A stretch of DNA of 64,000 bases, taken from contig CAZOOA010000006.1 in the NCBI GenBank assembly GCA_964581355.1, forward strand, positions 1-64,000. Reading direction: 5' to 3'. The notes under the pieces were generated by a model. It did not search any database, had not been told where the DNA came from, and was given only the letters and a program-made list of their open reading frames with translations. Every line of letters begins with the position of its first letter. Within the stretch, counting starts at the first letter, position 1. Shown here one piece after another: positions 1 through 8,957 of this stretch. This stretch comes from CAZOOA01 sp964581355 (GTDB lineage Bacteria > Bacillota > Dethiobacteria > DTU022 > UBA8154). A program made the translations under genes and the position numbers.

Positions 1-1422
1 GGGACTTTTGCCTGGAACAACCACCGTCACCTGGAGCTGTACTTCTCCATTATCTGCAGCGGGGCCGTGCTTCATACTTTAAACCTGCGCCTTTTCCCCG
101 AGCACCTTGTTCATGTCATTAACCACGCCGAGGATAAAGTGATCTTTATTGATGAAGACCTGATCCCCATCCTGGAGAAAGCAGCCGACCAGCTAACGAC
201 AGTGGAGAAATATGTCATTCTTACGGATAAAAAAGAACTGCCGGAAACGAAGCTGGAGCCCGCTTACAGCTACGAAGCGCTACTGGAAGAGGCATCGGAT
301 TCTTTTGAATTCCCTGATGACCTGGATGAAAAAGCTCCTGCAGCCATGTGCTATACGACAGCAACTACAGGACTGCCCAAGGGGGTTGTCTACACCCAAC
401 GCTCCATTTATCTGCACAGCCTGGTGCTCTCTCTCAAAGATGTTATCGGAATCTCTGAAAGTGACAGCATTCTCCCCGTTGTCCCCATGTTCCATGTCAT
501 GGCCTGGGGGGTACCTTTTGCCGCCACGTGGTTGGGCGCCAAGCTGGTTATGCCGGGACGCGTCCTGACTCCTGATGCCCTTTGCAAATTAATCGAACAG
601 GAGAAAGTCACCTTCTCCGCAGGTGTACCCACCATCTGGATGGGCATTTACCAGCACCTGGAAGCAGGGAATAAATATGATTTCAGCTCCCTGCGTTTCT
701 TCGTCAATGGCGGCTCTGCCATTTCCAAAAACCTCATTGAGGCCTTCGAGAAAAAACACGGCATCAACATACTCCATGCCTATGGCATGACCGAAACCTC
801 GCCGCTGGTCCTCGCCTCCCAGCTCAAGAGCTACATGGAGGACTGGGATGAAGACACAAAATACTCACTACTGGCCAAGCAGGGACTCCTTGTGCCAGGG
901 CTGGATATGAAAATTGTCAACGATGAAGGCAAAGAAGTAGCCTGGGATGGAAAAGAAATGGGCGAATTATGTGTCAGAGGCCCCTGGATTGCCGGAGAGT
1001 ACTACAAGGAACCGGAGCGCAGCAAAGAAAGCATGAAGGACGGCTGGCTGCATACCAACGATATTGTCACCATTGATGAAGAAGGCTATATCCTGATCCA
1101 GGACCGGGCCAAAGACCTGATCAAAAGCGGCGGGGAATGGATCTCCTCTGTCGACCTGGAAAACACCATTATGGCCCATCCGGCAGTGGCCGAAGCAGCC
1201 GTTGTCGCCATACCCGATGAAAAATGGGTTGAGCGCCCCATGGCCTGCATCGTGCTAAAACCGGAAGAAAAAGGGAAGGTGACCGACCAGGAAATAATGG
1301 ACTTTCTTGAAGACAAAGTCGCTAAGTGGTGGCTTCCAGACAAGATTATCTTTCTTGACGAAATTCCCAAGACGAGCGTAGGCAAGTTCAATAAAAAAGC
1401 CCTCCGGGAAAACTACGCTTAA
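1..1422 (+). CDS. Acyl-CoA synthetase (AMP-forming), 5' truncated
   Basis: The reading frame is open from base 1, and the first residues (GTFAWNNHRHLELYF) match the interior of long/medium-chain fatty acyl-CoA ligases, so the true start lies before the window. These enzymes activate a carboxylic acid to acyl-AMP and then to acyl-CoA in the cytoplasm. Visible motifs are the P-loop-like YTTATTGLPKG (from base 352), the A5-type motif HAYGMTETSP, WLHTNDIVTIDEEGY, and the C-terminal catalytic lysine motif PKTSVGKFNKKAL. The P-loop reads TTATTG rather than the common TSGTTG. The chain ends normally at a TAA. A GTG at base 67 could be mistaken for a start, but it has no ribosome site and conserved sequence continues upstream. 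The acyl substrate cannot be read from the sequence. Confidence 0.93.
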   Translation, partial: GTFAWNNHRHLELYFSIICSGAVLHTLNLRLFPEHLVHVINHAEDKVIFIDEDLIPILEKAADQLTTVEKYVILTDKKELPETKLEPAYSYEALLEEASDSFEFPDDLDEKAPAAMCYTTATTGLPKGVVYTQRSIYLHSLVLSLKDVIGISESDSILPVVPMFHVMAWGVPFAATWLGAKLVMPGRVLTPDALCKLIEQEKVTFSAGVPTIWMGIYQHLEAGNKYDFSSLRFFVNGGSAISKNLIEAFEKKHGINILHAYGMTETSPLVLASQLKSYMEDWDEDTKYSLLAKQGLLVPGLDMKIVNDEGKEVAWDGKEMGELCVRGPWIAGEYYKEPERSKESMKDGWLHTNDIVTIDEEGYILIQDRAKDLIKSGGEWISSVDLENTIMAHPAVAEAAVVAIPDEKWVERPMACIVLKPEEKGKVTDQEIMDFLEDKVAKWWLPDKIIFLDEIPKTSVGKFNKKALRENYA

Positions 1423-1470
1423 AGCAGATCGTTTACTGAAGCTGCTTGCATCCTGTCATTTAATCGAAAA

Positions 1471-1511
1471 CAAGGTTGCGCCGGGCCTGTATAAGTGCCC
1501 GGCGCTCCTTG
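1471..1511 (+). terminator. Hairpin after the acyl-CoA ligase
   Basis: GCGCCGGGC (1478-1486) pairs perfectly with GCCCGGCGC (1497-1505), and an outer CAAGG/CCTTG pair extends the stem. It sits 50 bases after the ligase stop and before the next gene. The T tract that follows is weak (TTGTTGCCTC), so termination may be partial. Confidence 0.55.
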
Positions 1512-1571
1512 TTGCCTCTACAACGAGTTTTGTTTATAATAAATACAATAACCATAAAGGAGCTGGTATCC

Positions 1572-2204
1572 ATGTTTGTTAAAGATTACATGGCCGTAAA
1601 TCCTGTTACCATTACCACCGAAGATTCTGTGGGAGATGCATTTAGACTGATGAAGGAGCACTCCATCCGCCGTCTGCCTGTTTTATCCAACAACAAGGTA
1701 ATCGGCATTGTTACCAAGCAGGACCTGTTGAAATCCACCCCTTCCCCCGCCACCTCTTTATCGGAGATAAACCAGATGTTTGTATTCCAAAACATTAAAA
1801 TCAATGACATCATGACAAAAAATATTACAGTGATCTCCAAAGATGCAATTTTGGAAGAAGCCGCAGTAGTAATGGAGGAAAGGAAAATCGCCTCTTTACC
1901 TGTAATGGATGGGGATGAATTGGTCGGCATGATTACGGAAAGCGACCTGTTTAAAGCTTTTATCGACATCTTCGGCTTCAAATATCCCAGTATCCGCATC
2001 ACCCTGGAAGTAGAAGATAAAGTCGGCATGCTGTCAGGGGCGGCAAGAATCATCAAATCCATGGGAATTAACATTATCAGTGTAATTGTCAGAAAGTTGG
2101 ATGCCGAAAAAGCAAATATCATCTTTCGGCTGGACACCAAAGACGCCTCTGCAGTCACTGAAGCCCTGGAAAAGGAACAGTACAATATTGTTCATATTGC
2201 CTGA
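1572..2204 (+). CDS. CBS-pair and ACT domain protein (AcuB-like)
   Basis: This 210-residue soluble protein has two CBS motifs at about residues 1-60 and 75-135 (DYMAVNPVTI and DIMTKNITVI, each ending in a GIVT/GMIT strand). An ACT domain follows at about 140-210 (RITLEVEDKVGMLSGAARIIKS). CBS pairs bind adenosine nucleotides and ACT domains bind amino acids, so a ligand-sensing regulatory role is likely. The arrangement is that of AcuB, but no acuA or acuC gene is adjacent. The ATG at 1572 was chosen because AAAGGAG lies about 10 bases upstream. A longer open frame from 1476 would run through the upstream terminator hairpin. Confidence 0.88.
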   Translation: MFVKDYMAVNPVTITTEDSVGDAFRLMKEHSIRRLPVLSNNKVIGIVTKQDLLKSTPSPATSLSEINQMFVFQNIKINDIMTKNITVISKDAILEEAAVVMEERKIASLPVMDGDELVGMITESDLFKAFIDIFGFKYPSIRITLEVEDKVGMLSGAARIIKSMGINIISVIVRKLDAEKANIIFRLDTKDASAVTEALEKEQYNIVHIA

Positions 2205-2324
2205 TCTGTTCCCGCTTTTTTATTCAAAACCAAGAAAAAACAAAGCCCGGCAACTGTCCAACACGAGGTGGACAGGCAAACCAGGCTCTCGTTTGCTCTT
2301 GCTCTTGCTCTTGCAGCTTTAAAT
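2205..2324. repeat. Convergent spacer with hairpin and TTGCTC microsatellite
   Basis: The gap between two convergent genes holds an inverted repeat, CTGTCCA (2254-2260) and TGGACAG (2269-2275). It also holds about three and a half tandem copies of the hexamer TTGCTC (2292-2313). Similar CTGCTC-type hexamers occur inside a coding sequence near 49130. Confidence 0.5.
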
Positions 2325-3056
2325 TTAATCCGGGTTAACTGCCTGAACGACGATCTCTTCTACTACCAGGTTCCCTTTATAATGAATAATATCGTTTACC
2401 ACTTCAGACAGTTCTTCTGAAGAAAGAATCCGGTTGGGATCATGCGGCCAACCGCCTCCAAAATCGAAAAATGGCGTGTTGATACTCCCCGGCATCAAGC
2501 AAGTAACTTTAATATTGTGGTAGCGCAACTCTTCGCGTAAAGATAAAGAGAGGCCTCTTTGGGCAAATTTGGCGGCGATATAAGCCGTACATAGCGGAGT
2601 ATCTCCCTTGATTCCCCAAAAAGAGGAATTGATTATGATATGACGTGGTTCTGTCGATTCCAGTATCAAGGGCAGTATGTACTTGGTGCACAGAAATGTC
2701 CCGTATACCATGGTATCGTTCATCAGCTTCCACTCATCGGAACTTAGCTCTACCAGGGGCTTGAAAATGCCCAGCCCTGCATTATTGATCAGGACATTGA
2801 CCCGGTTAAATTTGCTTCTTAAAAACTCGCTTAAGGCAATGACATCACTTTCTTCTGTAAGGTCTGCAGCAAAAGTATATGCACTTCCACCCATATTGGT
2901 AATAATCTCGGCTACTTCTGTCAACTTGTCTTCGCTTCTAGCGGTTAAAACAAGATGGTTTCCCTCGTGTTTGGCCAAACTGATAGCCATATCCCGGCCT
3001 AAACCAGAGGATGCCCCGGTAATAACAATAATAGTCCTGCTGTCTTCATTTTTCAT
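2325..3056 (-). CDS. Short-chain dehydrogenase/reductase (SDR)
   Basis: This 243-residue NAD(P)-dependent oxidoreductase has a Rossmann fold. Classical SDR motifs are in order: the cofactor loop TGASSGLG at about residues 13-20, NNAG at about 93-96, a catalytic Ser in INSSFWG, and YIAAK as the YxxxK catalytic pair. GLG at the cofactor loop and the general length fit a classical SDR. The substrate cannot be told. An in-frame ATG at 3056 begins MKNEDSRTIIVITGASSG and was preferred to the longer frame from 3158, whose first 34 residues are unlike the family. A GGGAGG lies about 14 bases upstream, which is rather far. The gene stands alone between convergent and divergent neighbours. Confidence 0.9.
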   Translation of the reverse strand: MKNEDSRTIIVITGASSGLGRDMAISLAKHEGNHLVLTARSEDKLTEVAEIITNMGGSAYTFAADLTEESDVIALSEFLRSKFNRVNVLINNAGLGIFKPLVELSSDEWKLMNDTMVYGTFLCTKYILPLILESTEPRHIIINSSFWGIKGDTPLCTAYIAAKFAQRGLSLSLREELRYHNIKVTCLMPGSINTPFFDFGGGWPHDPNRILSSEELSEVVNDIIHYKGNLVVEEIVVQAVNPD

Positions 3057-3433
3057 CTCGAATTTGGAACCCTCCCTTTTATCCCAGTGACAAAGGTTCC
3101 GGTTCCGTTTCACCTTCCTTTCCTTAAACAAGTAAGGAGATCCTTCGGTTGTGAACAAAGGATATAGGCCAAAGGCAGCTCCATAACTTATAATTTAAAC
3201 ACCTGCCATATTTTACACGAAAAAAACAGCACCTTGCAATAGTTTTGCAAAAAATCTTACTGAATAAAACATGCTCCCACAGACAAAACTCTGTTCAACA
3301 ACAGTATTACCTTGCCAGTTCTGCCCGAGAGAAATGCTGGTCCATCCCGTTATTTCATGGTAAAATATCTAGGCAAAAGCTCCAAGGTTGCCCAGTCGTT
3401 AAAGCCAATAAACTGGACCGGAAAGGCAAAAAC

Positions 3434-4675
3434 ATGCAAAAAATCCCCCTTGACAGCTCGACTCCCACGCTTTTGTTTGCTACCGTTTCCCCTTTTGCGG
3501 TATCACCCAGCCTCGCTTCAACGTTAATGCCCCTGGGGCACCCTTCCAGGCTGATTATTTTCATTCGACATAATAAGCTTGTCTCCATTGAACGTCTGGA
3601 AGACAACACTTTGACCAATCATCCGGAAGGCTGGGAACTGATCGAACTTCCCCAGGATCAATTACTTATTCCTGCTCTTGTAGACTGCCATGTCCATCTG
3701 GTTCTGGACGGTTTAACTGGATTCAATTCATTGAACGGCCCCGTTTCTGTTAAAACAGTCCAGGGTCGCCTGGAGAAAATGTTCCATGCCGGGGTAATGG
3801 CCGTTCGAGACGGTAGCGACCGCTATAATAGCGCCATGGAATACTTGCGCCAATCATCCAGGAAAGGCATTAACGCCAGACCACAGATAATTACAACGGG
3901 CCAGGCCATCTTTCGGCAGGGTTACTATGGGCTGAAGTTGGGGGGCAGGGGAGTTACCAGCGCCCAGGAGGCTATTGAAAAAATTGCCTGCCTACACCGA
4001 GCAGGCAGTAACCAGGTAAAAATTGTCCTTTCTGGACTGGTAAACTTAAAACAGCCCGGGAGCGTCGGACCACTGCAGTTTAACCTTGCTGAGCTGACAC
4101 AGATGGTCAAAACTGCCCATCAATATAATCTCCCGGTAATGGTCCATGCCAGCTCAGACAGGGCTGTTCAAATTGCTCTCCAGGCAGGGGTGGATACCAT
4201 TGAACACGGGTATTATCTTTCCCTTGAATCCCTGAAAAAAATGGCTGAACAAAAAATAGCCTGGATTCCCACTGTTGCCCCTATGGCCGCCCTGGCAAAG
4301 CGCATGAAACTGCTGGGCGAAACAAAGCAGGCAAATACAGCCCAACAGGCTGTAGAACAACACTTGAAAATGATCTCCCGGGCCTACGAATATGATGTTA
4401 TCATGGGAATAGGCACCGATGCAGGCTCACCCGGAGTTTCCTGGGAGCAGGGTATTTTTCAGGAACTATGTTACTTTTTTAAAGCCGGACTTCCACCGGG
4501 AGCTGTTTTGGAAGTAGCAACAAAAAACGGAGCCCGCCTGCTGGGCTTAAGCCAAAAACTTGGAAACATCGAGCCAGGGAAAAGCCCTGCCTGGCTGACG
4601 GTGAATCCTGAGTTTCTATCCTTTGCCCAACCGGAAAAGATGTCTCCCTCTGTCATGATTTTCACTGAAACCTAA
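3434..4675 (+). CDS. Amidohydrolase family metal-dependent hydrolase
   Basis: This 413-residue protein is probably a cytoplasmic cyclic amidohydrolase of the imidazolonepropionase/prolidase-like branch. The expected metal ligands are visible: DCHVHL (HxH), a lysine in NQVKIVLSG that may be carboxylated, VMVHASS (His), DTIEHGYY (His) and GIGTDAGSPG (Asp). A C-terminal beta-sandwich return follows (GNIEPGKSPAWLTV). The ATG at 3434 was chosen because GGAAAGG lies about 7 bases upstream and the longer frame from 3245 adds non-family sequence. The reaction is not identifiable from context, because the neighbours are unrelated and on the other strand. Confidence 0.87.
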   Translation: MQKIPLDSSTPTLLFATVSPFAVSPSLASTLMPLGHPSRLIIFIRHNKLVSIERLEDNTLTNHPEGWELIELPQDQLLIPALVDCHVHLVLDGLTGFNSLNGPVSVKTVQGRLEKMFHAGVMAVRDGSDRYNSAMEYLRQSSRKGINARPQIITTGQAIFRQGYYGLKLGGRGVTSAQEAIEKIACLHRAGSNQVKIVLSGLVNLKQPGSVGPLQFNLAELTQMVKTAHQYNLPVMVHASSDRAVQIALQAGVDTIEHGYYLSLESLKKMAEQKIAWIPTVAPMAALAKRMKLLGETKQANTAQQAVEQHLKMISRAYEYDVIMGIGTDAGSPGVSWEQGIFQELCYFFKAGLPPGAVLEVATKNGARLLGLSQKLGNIEPGKSPAWLTVNPEFLSFAQPEKMSPSVMIFTET

Positions 4676-4706
4676 GTTGTTTTACCCTGGGGTTCGCTGT
4701 CCTGGT

Positions 4707-5027
4707 TCAAGATGTTTGGCTTTCAATGCTCTCCATTTTACGGAGAACCTGGCGGATTTTCTCCTCCTCTGTGCCGGGTGAATCCATAAAATCCGCCACC
4801 TGGCCAACACGATGGTTAAACCGAAAAGCCAGGTAATTGCTGTGGGAGGAAGGACTGCTAATCCGATACCCTATGTACACAATATGTTCTCGAAAAGAAG
4901 CATTTTTCAAGTGTTGAAAAGTGGCCCAAAGTATATCATCTTTTTCGCCATCCTCCTGGTTAAGCCAAGCATTGCAGTCCGTGCAATAAGCTGACCATTC
5001 CTGGTAAACCTGGTGTTCTTCGCTCAT
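4707..5027 (-). CDS. Conserved small protein of unknown function
   Basis: I do not recognise this 106-residue protein. It is acidic at the N-terminus (SEEHQVYQEWSAYC), has a CTDC pair that could bind a metal, and ends in a charged helical stretch (TEEEKIRQVLRKMES). There is no signal peptide or membrane segment. The ATG at 5027 is supported by GGGTGG 6 bases upstream. A start 39 bases earlier has no such site. It lies 91 bases upstream of the PAS-GGDEF-EAL gene's stop on the same strand but is transcribed away from that gene's coding start, so no shared role can be claimed. Confidence 0.6.
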   Translation of the reverse strand: MSEEHQVYQEWSAYCTDCNAWLNQEDGEKDDILWATFQHLKNASFREHIVYIGYRISSPSSHSNYLAFRFNHRVGQVADFMDSPGTEEEKIRQVLRKMESIESQTS

Positions 5028-5118
5028 AGAACCACCCTTTAAGGAAGTTTGTGCATTGTTTAACATCGGTTATTCTACAAACAACCCTCCATCCCCTGCC
5101 TTAAAGTGTTATTAAAGA

Positions 5119-7893
5119 TCAATAATACACTCGAGAATACACTCGATCAGTTGGTTTCCCCCAGTAAAATCCCTGTCCATGCTCTACACCAATTTCCTTT
5201 AAGATTTTAACGATATTTTCATTTTCCACCCACTCGGCAATTACTTGTTTGCCCAGGGCATGTGCTACTGTATTTATCGCTTCTACCAGGACCCGGTTCG
5301 TCTGATCCCGATCCATATTGCGAACAAAAGATCCGTCTATTTTCACATAATCCGCAGGCAGTACACGTAAGTAGCTAAACGATGAAAAACCGATTCCAAA
5401 GTCATCCAGGGCAAAAAGACAGCCCAGTTCCTTCAATTGTTTCATCCATTTCTGCGTCTTGATTAAGTCCTGGGCCGCAGCAGTTTCGGTTATTTCGAAG
5501 GTAATACGGCCAGAAGAAATTCCGCACTCATGAACCAGGTCTTTGGTATATTCCAACAAAGAATCATCGCCTAAGCTGACCCCCGAAATATTTACACATA
5601 AATGCAGGCTCGGCATCGAGCAGAGCATGTCCATGGCCTTCTGAATCACCCACCTGTCAACCTGGGGCATCAACCCAAACTTTTCGGCAGCTGGAATGAA
5701 TTCACCGGGAGGAACCATGTTGCCATCTCGGCACCGCAGGCGAAGCAAAACCTCGTAATGGCTTATCTCACCAGAGTATAGCCTGACAACTGGCTGAAAG
5801 TTGAGCACAAGGCGGTCTTCCTGCAGCGCATCTTTGACCTCTGCCACCCATTGACTGGCCCTGGAAAGCTCAATCCTCTTTTCATCTTCAGACTGGTACA
5901 TAACAATCCGGTTCCTTCCCTCTTCTTTAGCTGCATAAAGGGCTGAAGCACAAAGAGAAAGAACCGCCTGCCTTTCCAGATTCCCGTCAATTGGCGCAAT
6001 GCCGATACTCAGGCTGGGGGCAAATGTATAGTGCTCCATGTTGAATCGAAAATCGTTTACCTGTTCCAGCAAATATTGAGCAAACTCGTTTGCCCCCTGG
6101 AGATCGGTGTTCTCCAGCAGCATGGTAAACTCATCACCTTCCAGGCGGGCTAAAAAGTCTCCAGTGCGGGCAATTTTTCTCAGCAGATCAGACACAGTAA
6201 TCAATAACTGATCACCGGCATGATGACCCAGGGTATCATTGATCACTTTAAAATTGTCCAGGTTCATTAACAATAACGCTGAATGATTTCCCTGACGGGC
6301 TTTTTTCAACACTTTTTCCATTTTTTCTTCCAGTACACGGCGGTTGGGCAGGTTTGTCAAGGCATCATGCCGGGAGAGAAAGCGCACATGATCTTCCTGA
6401 CGTTTGTAATCTGAAATATCCGAAACAACCACTACAATCTCCCCAACAGCACCTTTATCATCATAAATAGGCGAAGAAGAAAGACTGATATCCACATACG
6501 TTTTATCTTTGCGCACCCGACGGGCCCTGAGCCCGGTAAAAGGTTGTCCCTTCAGGACCCGAGTCAACAAGCCATGAAATTCATCCCGGCGATCCTGGGG
6601 CACAATGGGGTTCAGGCGCCCAAGGACTTCCTGTTCACTCCAGCCGAAAATGCTCTCAGCTGCAGCACTCCAACCTGTTACAACCCCCTCGGGTGATAAA
6701 GTAATTATGCCCACAGGCGAAGCCTGGATCAAAGCATTCAATTTTTCATTGGTTTCTTTTAGCTTTTGTTCCGAATAAATAATCTGAGTAATATCGCTGA
6801 TGAACCCTTCCAGGTAGGCCAGAGCACCCTCTCGAAACACCCCAGCTCCCACTTCGTTAACCCACACCCAGTGGCCCTGGCGGTGCTGTAAACGGTAAAC
6901 CATGTTAAAAGACTGATTATGTGCTACTCCTTCATTCACCCGCTCTTTGACCATTTCCAGGTCATCAGGGTGAAAAAGATCAATAAAGTTTCTTTTTCGC
7001 TCCAGGAAGTCCTCTTTTGGGTATCCAGTAATTATTTCAATGCCATCAGTAAGGTAAAGCATGGTATAATGCTCATCATTTAAGCAAAGATAGATTATGC
7101 CCGGCATGTTTTCCGCCAGGATTTGAAAACGCTCTTCACTTTCCTTGCGGGCCTGTTCAGCTTCCTTTAGTTCTGTGATATCAATGAATGTTCCCACTAT
7201 ATAGGCCAGCTGATTCTGTTCGTCCCGGGAAAAAGATGCAGAGACAAGAACTGTAACCACCGACCTGTCAGGCCGGCTCATCTCCAACTCCCCGGTCCAC
7301 TGGCCCTTTTTCATCAAAACCTCATACGCTTCCTTAACCGCAGACACATCTTTCCACAGGTGCGCGTCAAGAATCTGGGTGCCCAAAATCTGATTTTCCG
7401 CTTCATAGCCAACAGTATCCAGAAAAGCGTGGTTGACATACATAATATTTCCGGCAATATCGGTCATAGCAATCGCGTTAAGAGAGTTTTCCAAAGCATA
7501 TTCTGCCGCCTGCAGCCTGGAGTGGGTTTTTTTCAACCCATCAACGGTTAGCCCCATCCCGGTGGCAACAATGAAAAAAAGGAGTAACCCGCTGCTAAAG
7601 ACAGCCAGAGAGTATTGCTCTACAGGAAAGGAAAAGTAGAAAAGGCTGCTTACAGCAGCCACATAAACAGCCGCCAGCAGCCCTGTTCTAAATCCATAGA
7701 TAGAAGCTCCAACAACCAGCAGTACACCGGCGCAGGTTCTCATCGGCAAAGAGACGAAAATAGACAAAAGGGGAAAAAGCAAAATGCAGCCAAGGATCAC
7801 ATACGGCCAATACTTGGCCTTTTTCATATAGTCAATCATGCCGGACAGGTTCACGCTCCCGGGAGTTGTTGATGAATCATCAAGATGGAACAA
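5119..7893 (-). CDS. Membrane PAS-PAS-PAS-GGDEF-EAL protein (c-di-GMP turnover)
   Basis: The protein has about 920 residues. Hydrophobic segments at about 28-118 suggest three or four membrane helices. Three PAS domains follow (about 130-245, 255-370 and 385-495), then GGDEF (about 505-660) and EAL (about 680-920). The GGDEF signature reads EGDEF. The product-inhibition site RTGD lies exactly five residues before it, as in active cyclases. The EAL signature reads EVLLR, while later phosphodiesterase motifs (NISG, FEITET, DDFGIGFSS, YVKIDGSFV) are present. A loop-6-like segment reads AEWVEN where AEGVE is usual. Either activity, or only one, may be retained. The start is uncertain. The TTG at 7893 has no ribosome site, and ATG codons at 7839 and 7827 are alternatives. 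Confidence 0.93.
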   Translation of the reverse strand: MFHLDDSSTTPGSVNLSGMIDYMKKAKYWPYVILGCILLFPLLSIFVSLPMRTCAGVLLVVGASIYGFRTGLLAAVYVAAVSSLFYFSFPVEQYSLAVFSSGLLLFFIVATGMGLTVDGLKKTHSRLQAAEYALENSLNAIAMTDIAGNIMYVNHAFLDTVGYEAENQILGTQILDAHLWKDVSAVKEAYEVLMKKGQWTGELEMSRPDRSVVTVLVSASFSRDEQNQLAYIVGTFIDITELKEAEQARKESEERFQILAENMPGIIYLCLNDEHYTMLYLTDGIEIITGYPKEDFLERKRNFIDLFHPDDLEMVKERVNEGVAHNQSFNMVYRLQHRQGHWVWVNEVGAGVFREGALAYLEGFISDITQIIYSEQKLKETNEKLNALIQASPVGIITLSPEGVVTGWSAAAESIFGWSEQEVLGRLNPIVPQDRRDEFHGLLTRVLKGQPFTGLRARRVRKDKTYVDISLSSSPIYDDKGAVGEIVVVVSDISDYKRQEDHVRFLSRHDALTNLPNRRVLEEKMEKVLKKARQGNHSALLLMNLDNFKVINDTLGHHAGDQLLITVSDLLRKIARTGDFLARLEGDEFTMLLENTDLQGANEFAQYLLEQVNDFRFNMEHYTFAPSLSIGIAPIDGNLERQAVLSLCASALYAAKEEGRNRIVMYQSEDEKRIELSRASQWVAEVKDALQEDRLVLNFQPVVRLYSGEISHYEVLLRLRCRDGNMVPPGEFIPAAEKFGLMPQVDRWVIQKAMDMLCSMPSLHLCVNISGVSLGDDSLLEYTKDLVHECGISSGRITFEITETAAAQDLIKTQKWMKQLKELGCLFALDDFGIGFSSFSYLRVLPADYVKIDGSFVRNMDRDQTNRVLVEAINTVAHALGKQVIAEWVENENIVKILKEIGVEHGQGFYWGKPTDRVYSRVYY

Positions 7894-8037
7894 TTACTAT
7901 GCTGCATGCACCAGGTCAAAAAACGCGCCCAGTTGATAACCAAAATAGTTCCTGTAATTACAAGTAATTTCGACAAAAGAAATTTACTACCTTTTTTATC
8001 GAGAAAAAAGGGTTATCAAAGGCTTGCTGGCTGAGAT

Positions 8038-8865
8038 TTATTCCAGGGCGTAAACAAAAGCCCGCAAACGGTCTAAAGGTACACAAAGTCCCCGGCTTTC
8101 GTCGCCTTCGCTCTCCATAAAAGTAGCAAAAACAACCCCTACAACATCCCCCTGGGAATCAAATACAGGACTGCCACTGCTGCCCGGGTGGATCGGGGCA
8201 GCCACCTCCATGGTTCGCTCATTTCGCTCACTATTAAAGTAGCGGTACCCTTCAATTTTTCCGCGGGCAGCGATCCGGGAAAAACCCAGGGGATTCCCAA
8301 TTACGAAAACTTCTTCGCCGGAATTGGGAGGTTCTTTGCTGCTCAGGGAGACTGCGGGCAGATCTTCCCCATCAATTTTTGCCGCTGCCAGGTCCACCTC
8401 GGAATGCTCAGTCCATTCAGTCACCTGGAATACACCGTGACCGGGAAAAGAAATAATCACAGCACGAGCGTCCTGAACCACATGGCGGTTGGTAATAATT
8501 AAACCGTCCGGGCTCACATTAAAACCTGTCCCTCCCCTGGTCCGGCGCAGTGCACCCCCAGCGTCCTGGGGTACAACACGAATATTGACAACAGAATCCC
8601 TCAATTCCTGCACCAGGGGATCAGAACGTAACTGCCTGGACTGGCTCAAGAATTCCAGGACAGGCAGGTTAAACAGCTGAACCAGGCCGCCCAGGGAAAT
8701 TAACAAAAAAACCAGGGCAACCGCAACAGCAACCAAGCGCAACCCTACAAAACGGCGTCTATCCAGCTCCAGGTCCTCTTCTTCCAACGGTTCATCGCCG
8801 TACTTTTGGTTTAGCTCTTCTGCTGTTTTTTCGTCGGGATATTCACGCGGGGAACACACAGGCAA
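8038..8865 (-). CDS. Membrane-anchored trypsin-like serine protease (HtrA/DegP-like, no PDZ)
   Basis: The protein has about 275 residues. An acidic cytoplasmic N-terminus (EEEDLELDRRR) precedes one membrane helix at about 39-65, then an extracytoplasmic S1C-type protease domain. The catalytic triad is visible: His in TNRHVV, Asp in EVDLAAAKI and Ser in GSSGSPVF. The oxyanion region GNPLGFSR is also present. No PDZ domain follows, since the chain stops at residue 275, so it is shorter than classical HtrA. A role in envelope protein quality control is likely from family knowledge. The start is TTG 8865 or GTG 8859. GGAGAGGA lies just upstream and spaces better for the GTG. Confidence 0.88.
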   Translation of the reverse strand: MPVCSPREYPDEKTAEELNQKYGDEPLEEEDLELDRRRFVGLRLVAVAVALVFLLISLGGLVQLFNLPVLEFLSQSRQLRSDPLVQELRDSVVNIRVVPQDAGGALRRTRGGTGFNVSPDGLIITNRHVVQDARAVIISFPGHGVFQVTEWTEHSEVDLAAAKIDGEDLPAVSLSSKEPPNSGEEVFVIGNPLGFSRIAARGKIEGYRYFNSERNERTMEVAAPIHPGSSGSPVFDSQGDVVGVVFATFMESEGDESRGLCVPLDRLRAFVYALE

Positions 8866-8890
8866 TCCTCTCCAACTTTCCGGCGGAATG

Positions 8891-8918
8891 AAATAAAAAA
8901 CCCTGAAAAACAGGGTTT
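8891..8918 (-). terminator. Rho-independent terminator of the psd-pssA unit
   Basis: Read on the minus strand, AAACCCTG, a five-T loop and CAGGGTTT form a perfect 8-bp stem followed by TTTATTTC. It begins 40 bases after the pssA stop. Confidence 0.85.
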
Positions 8919-8957
8919 AAACAGCTTAAAACAACCGAACGACTAATTGAAAGCCCG

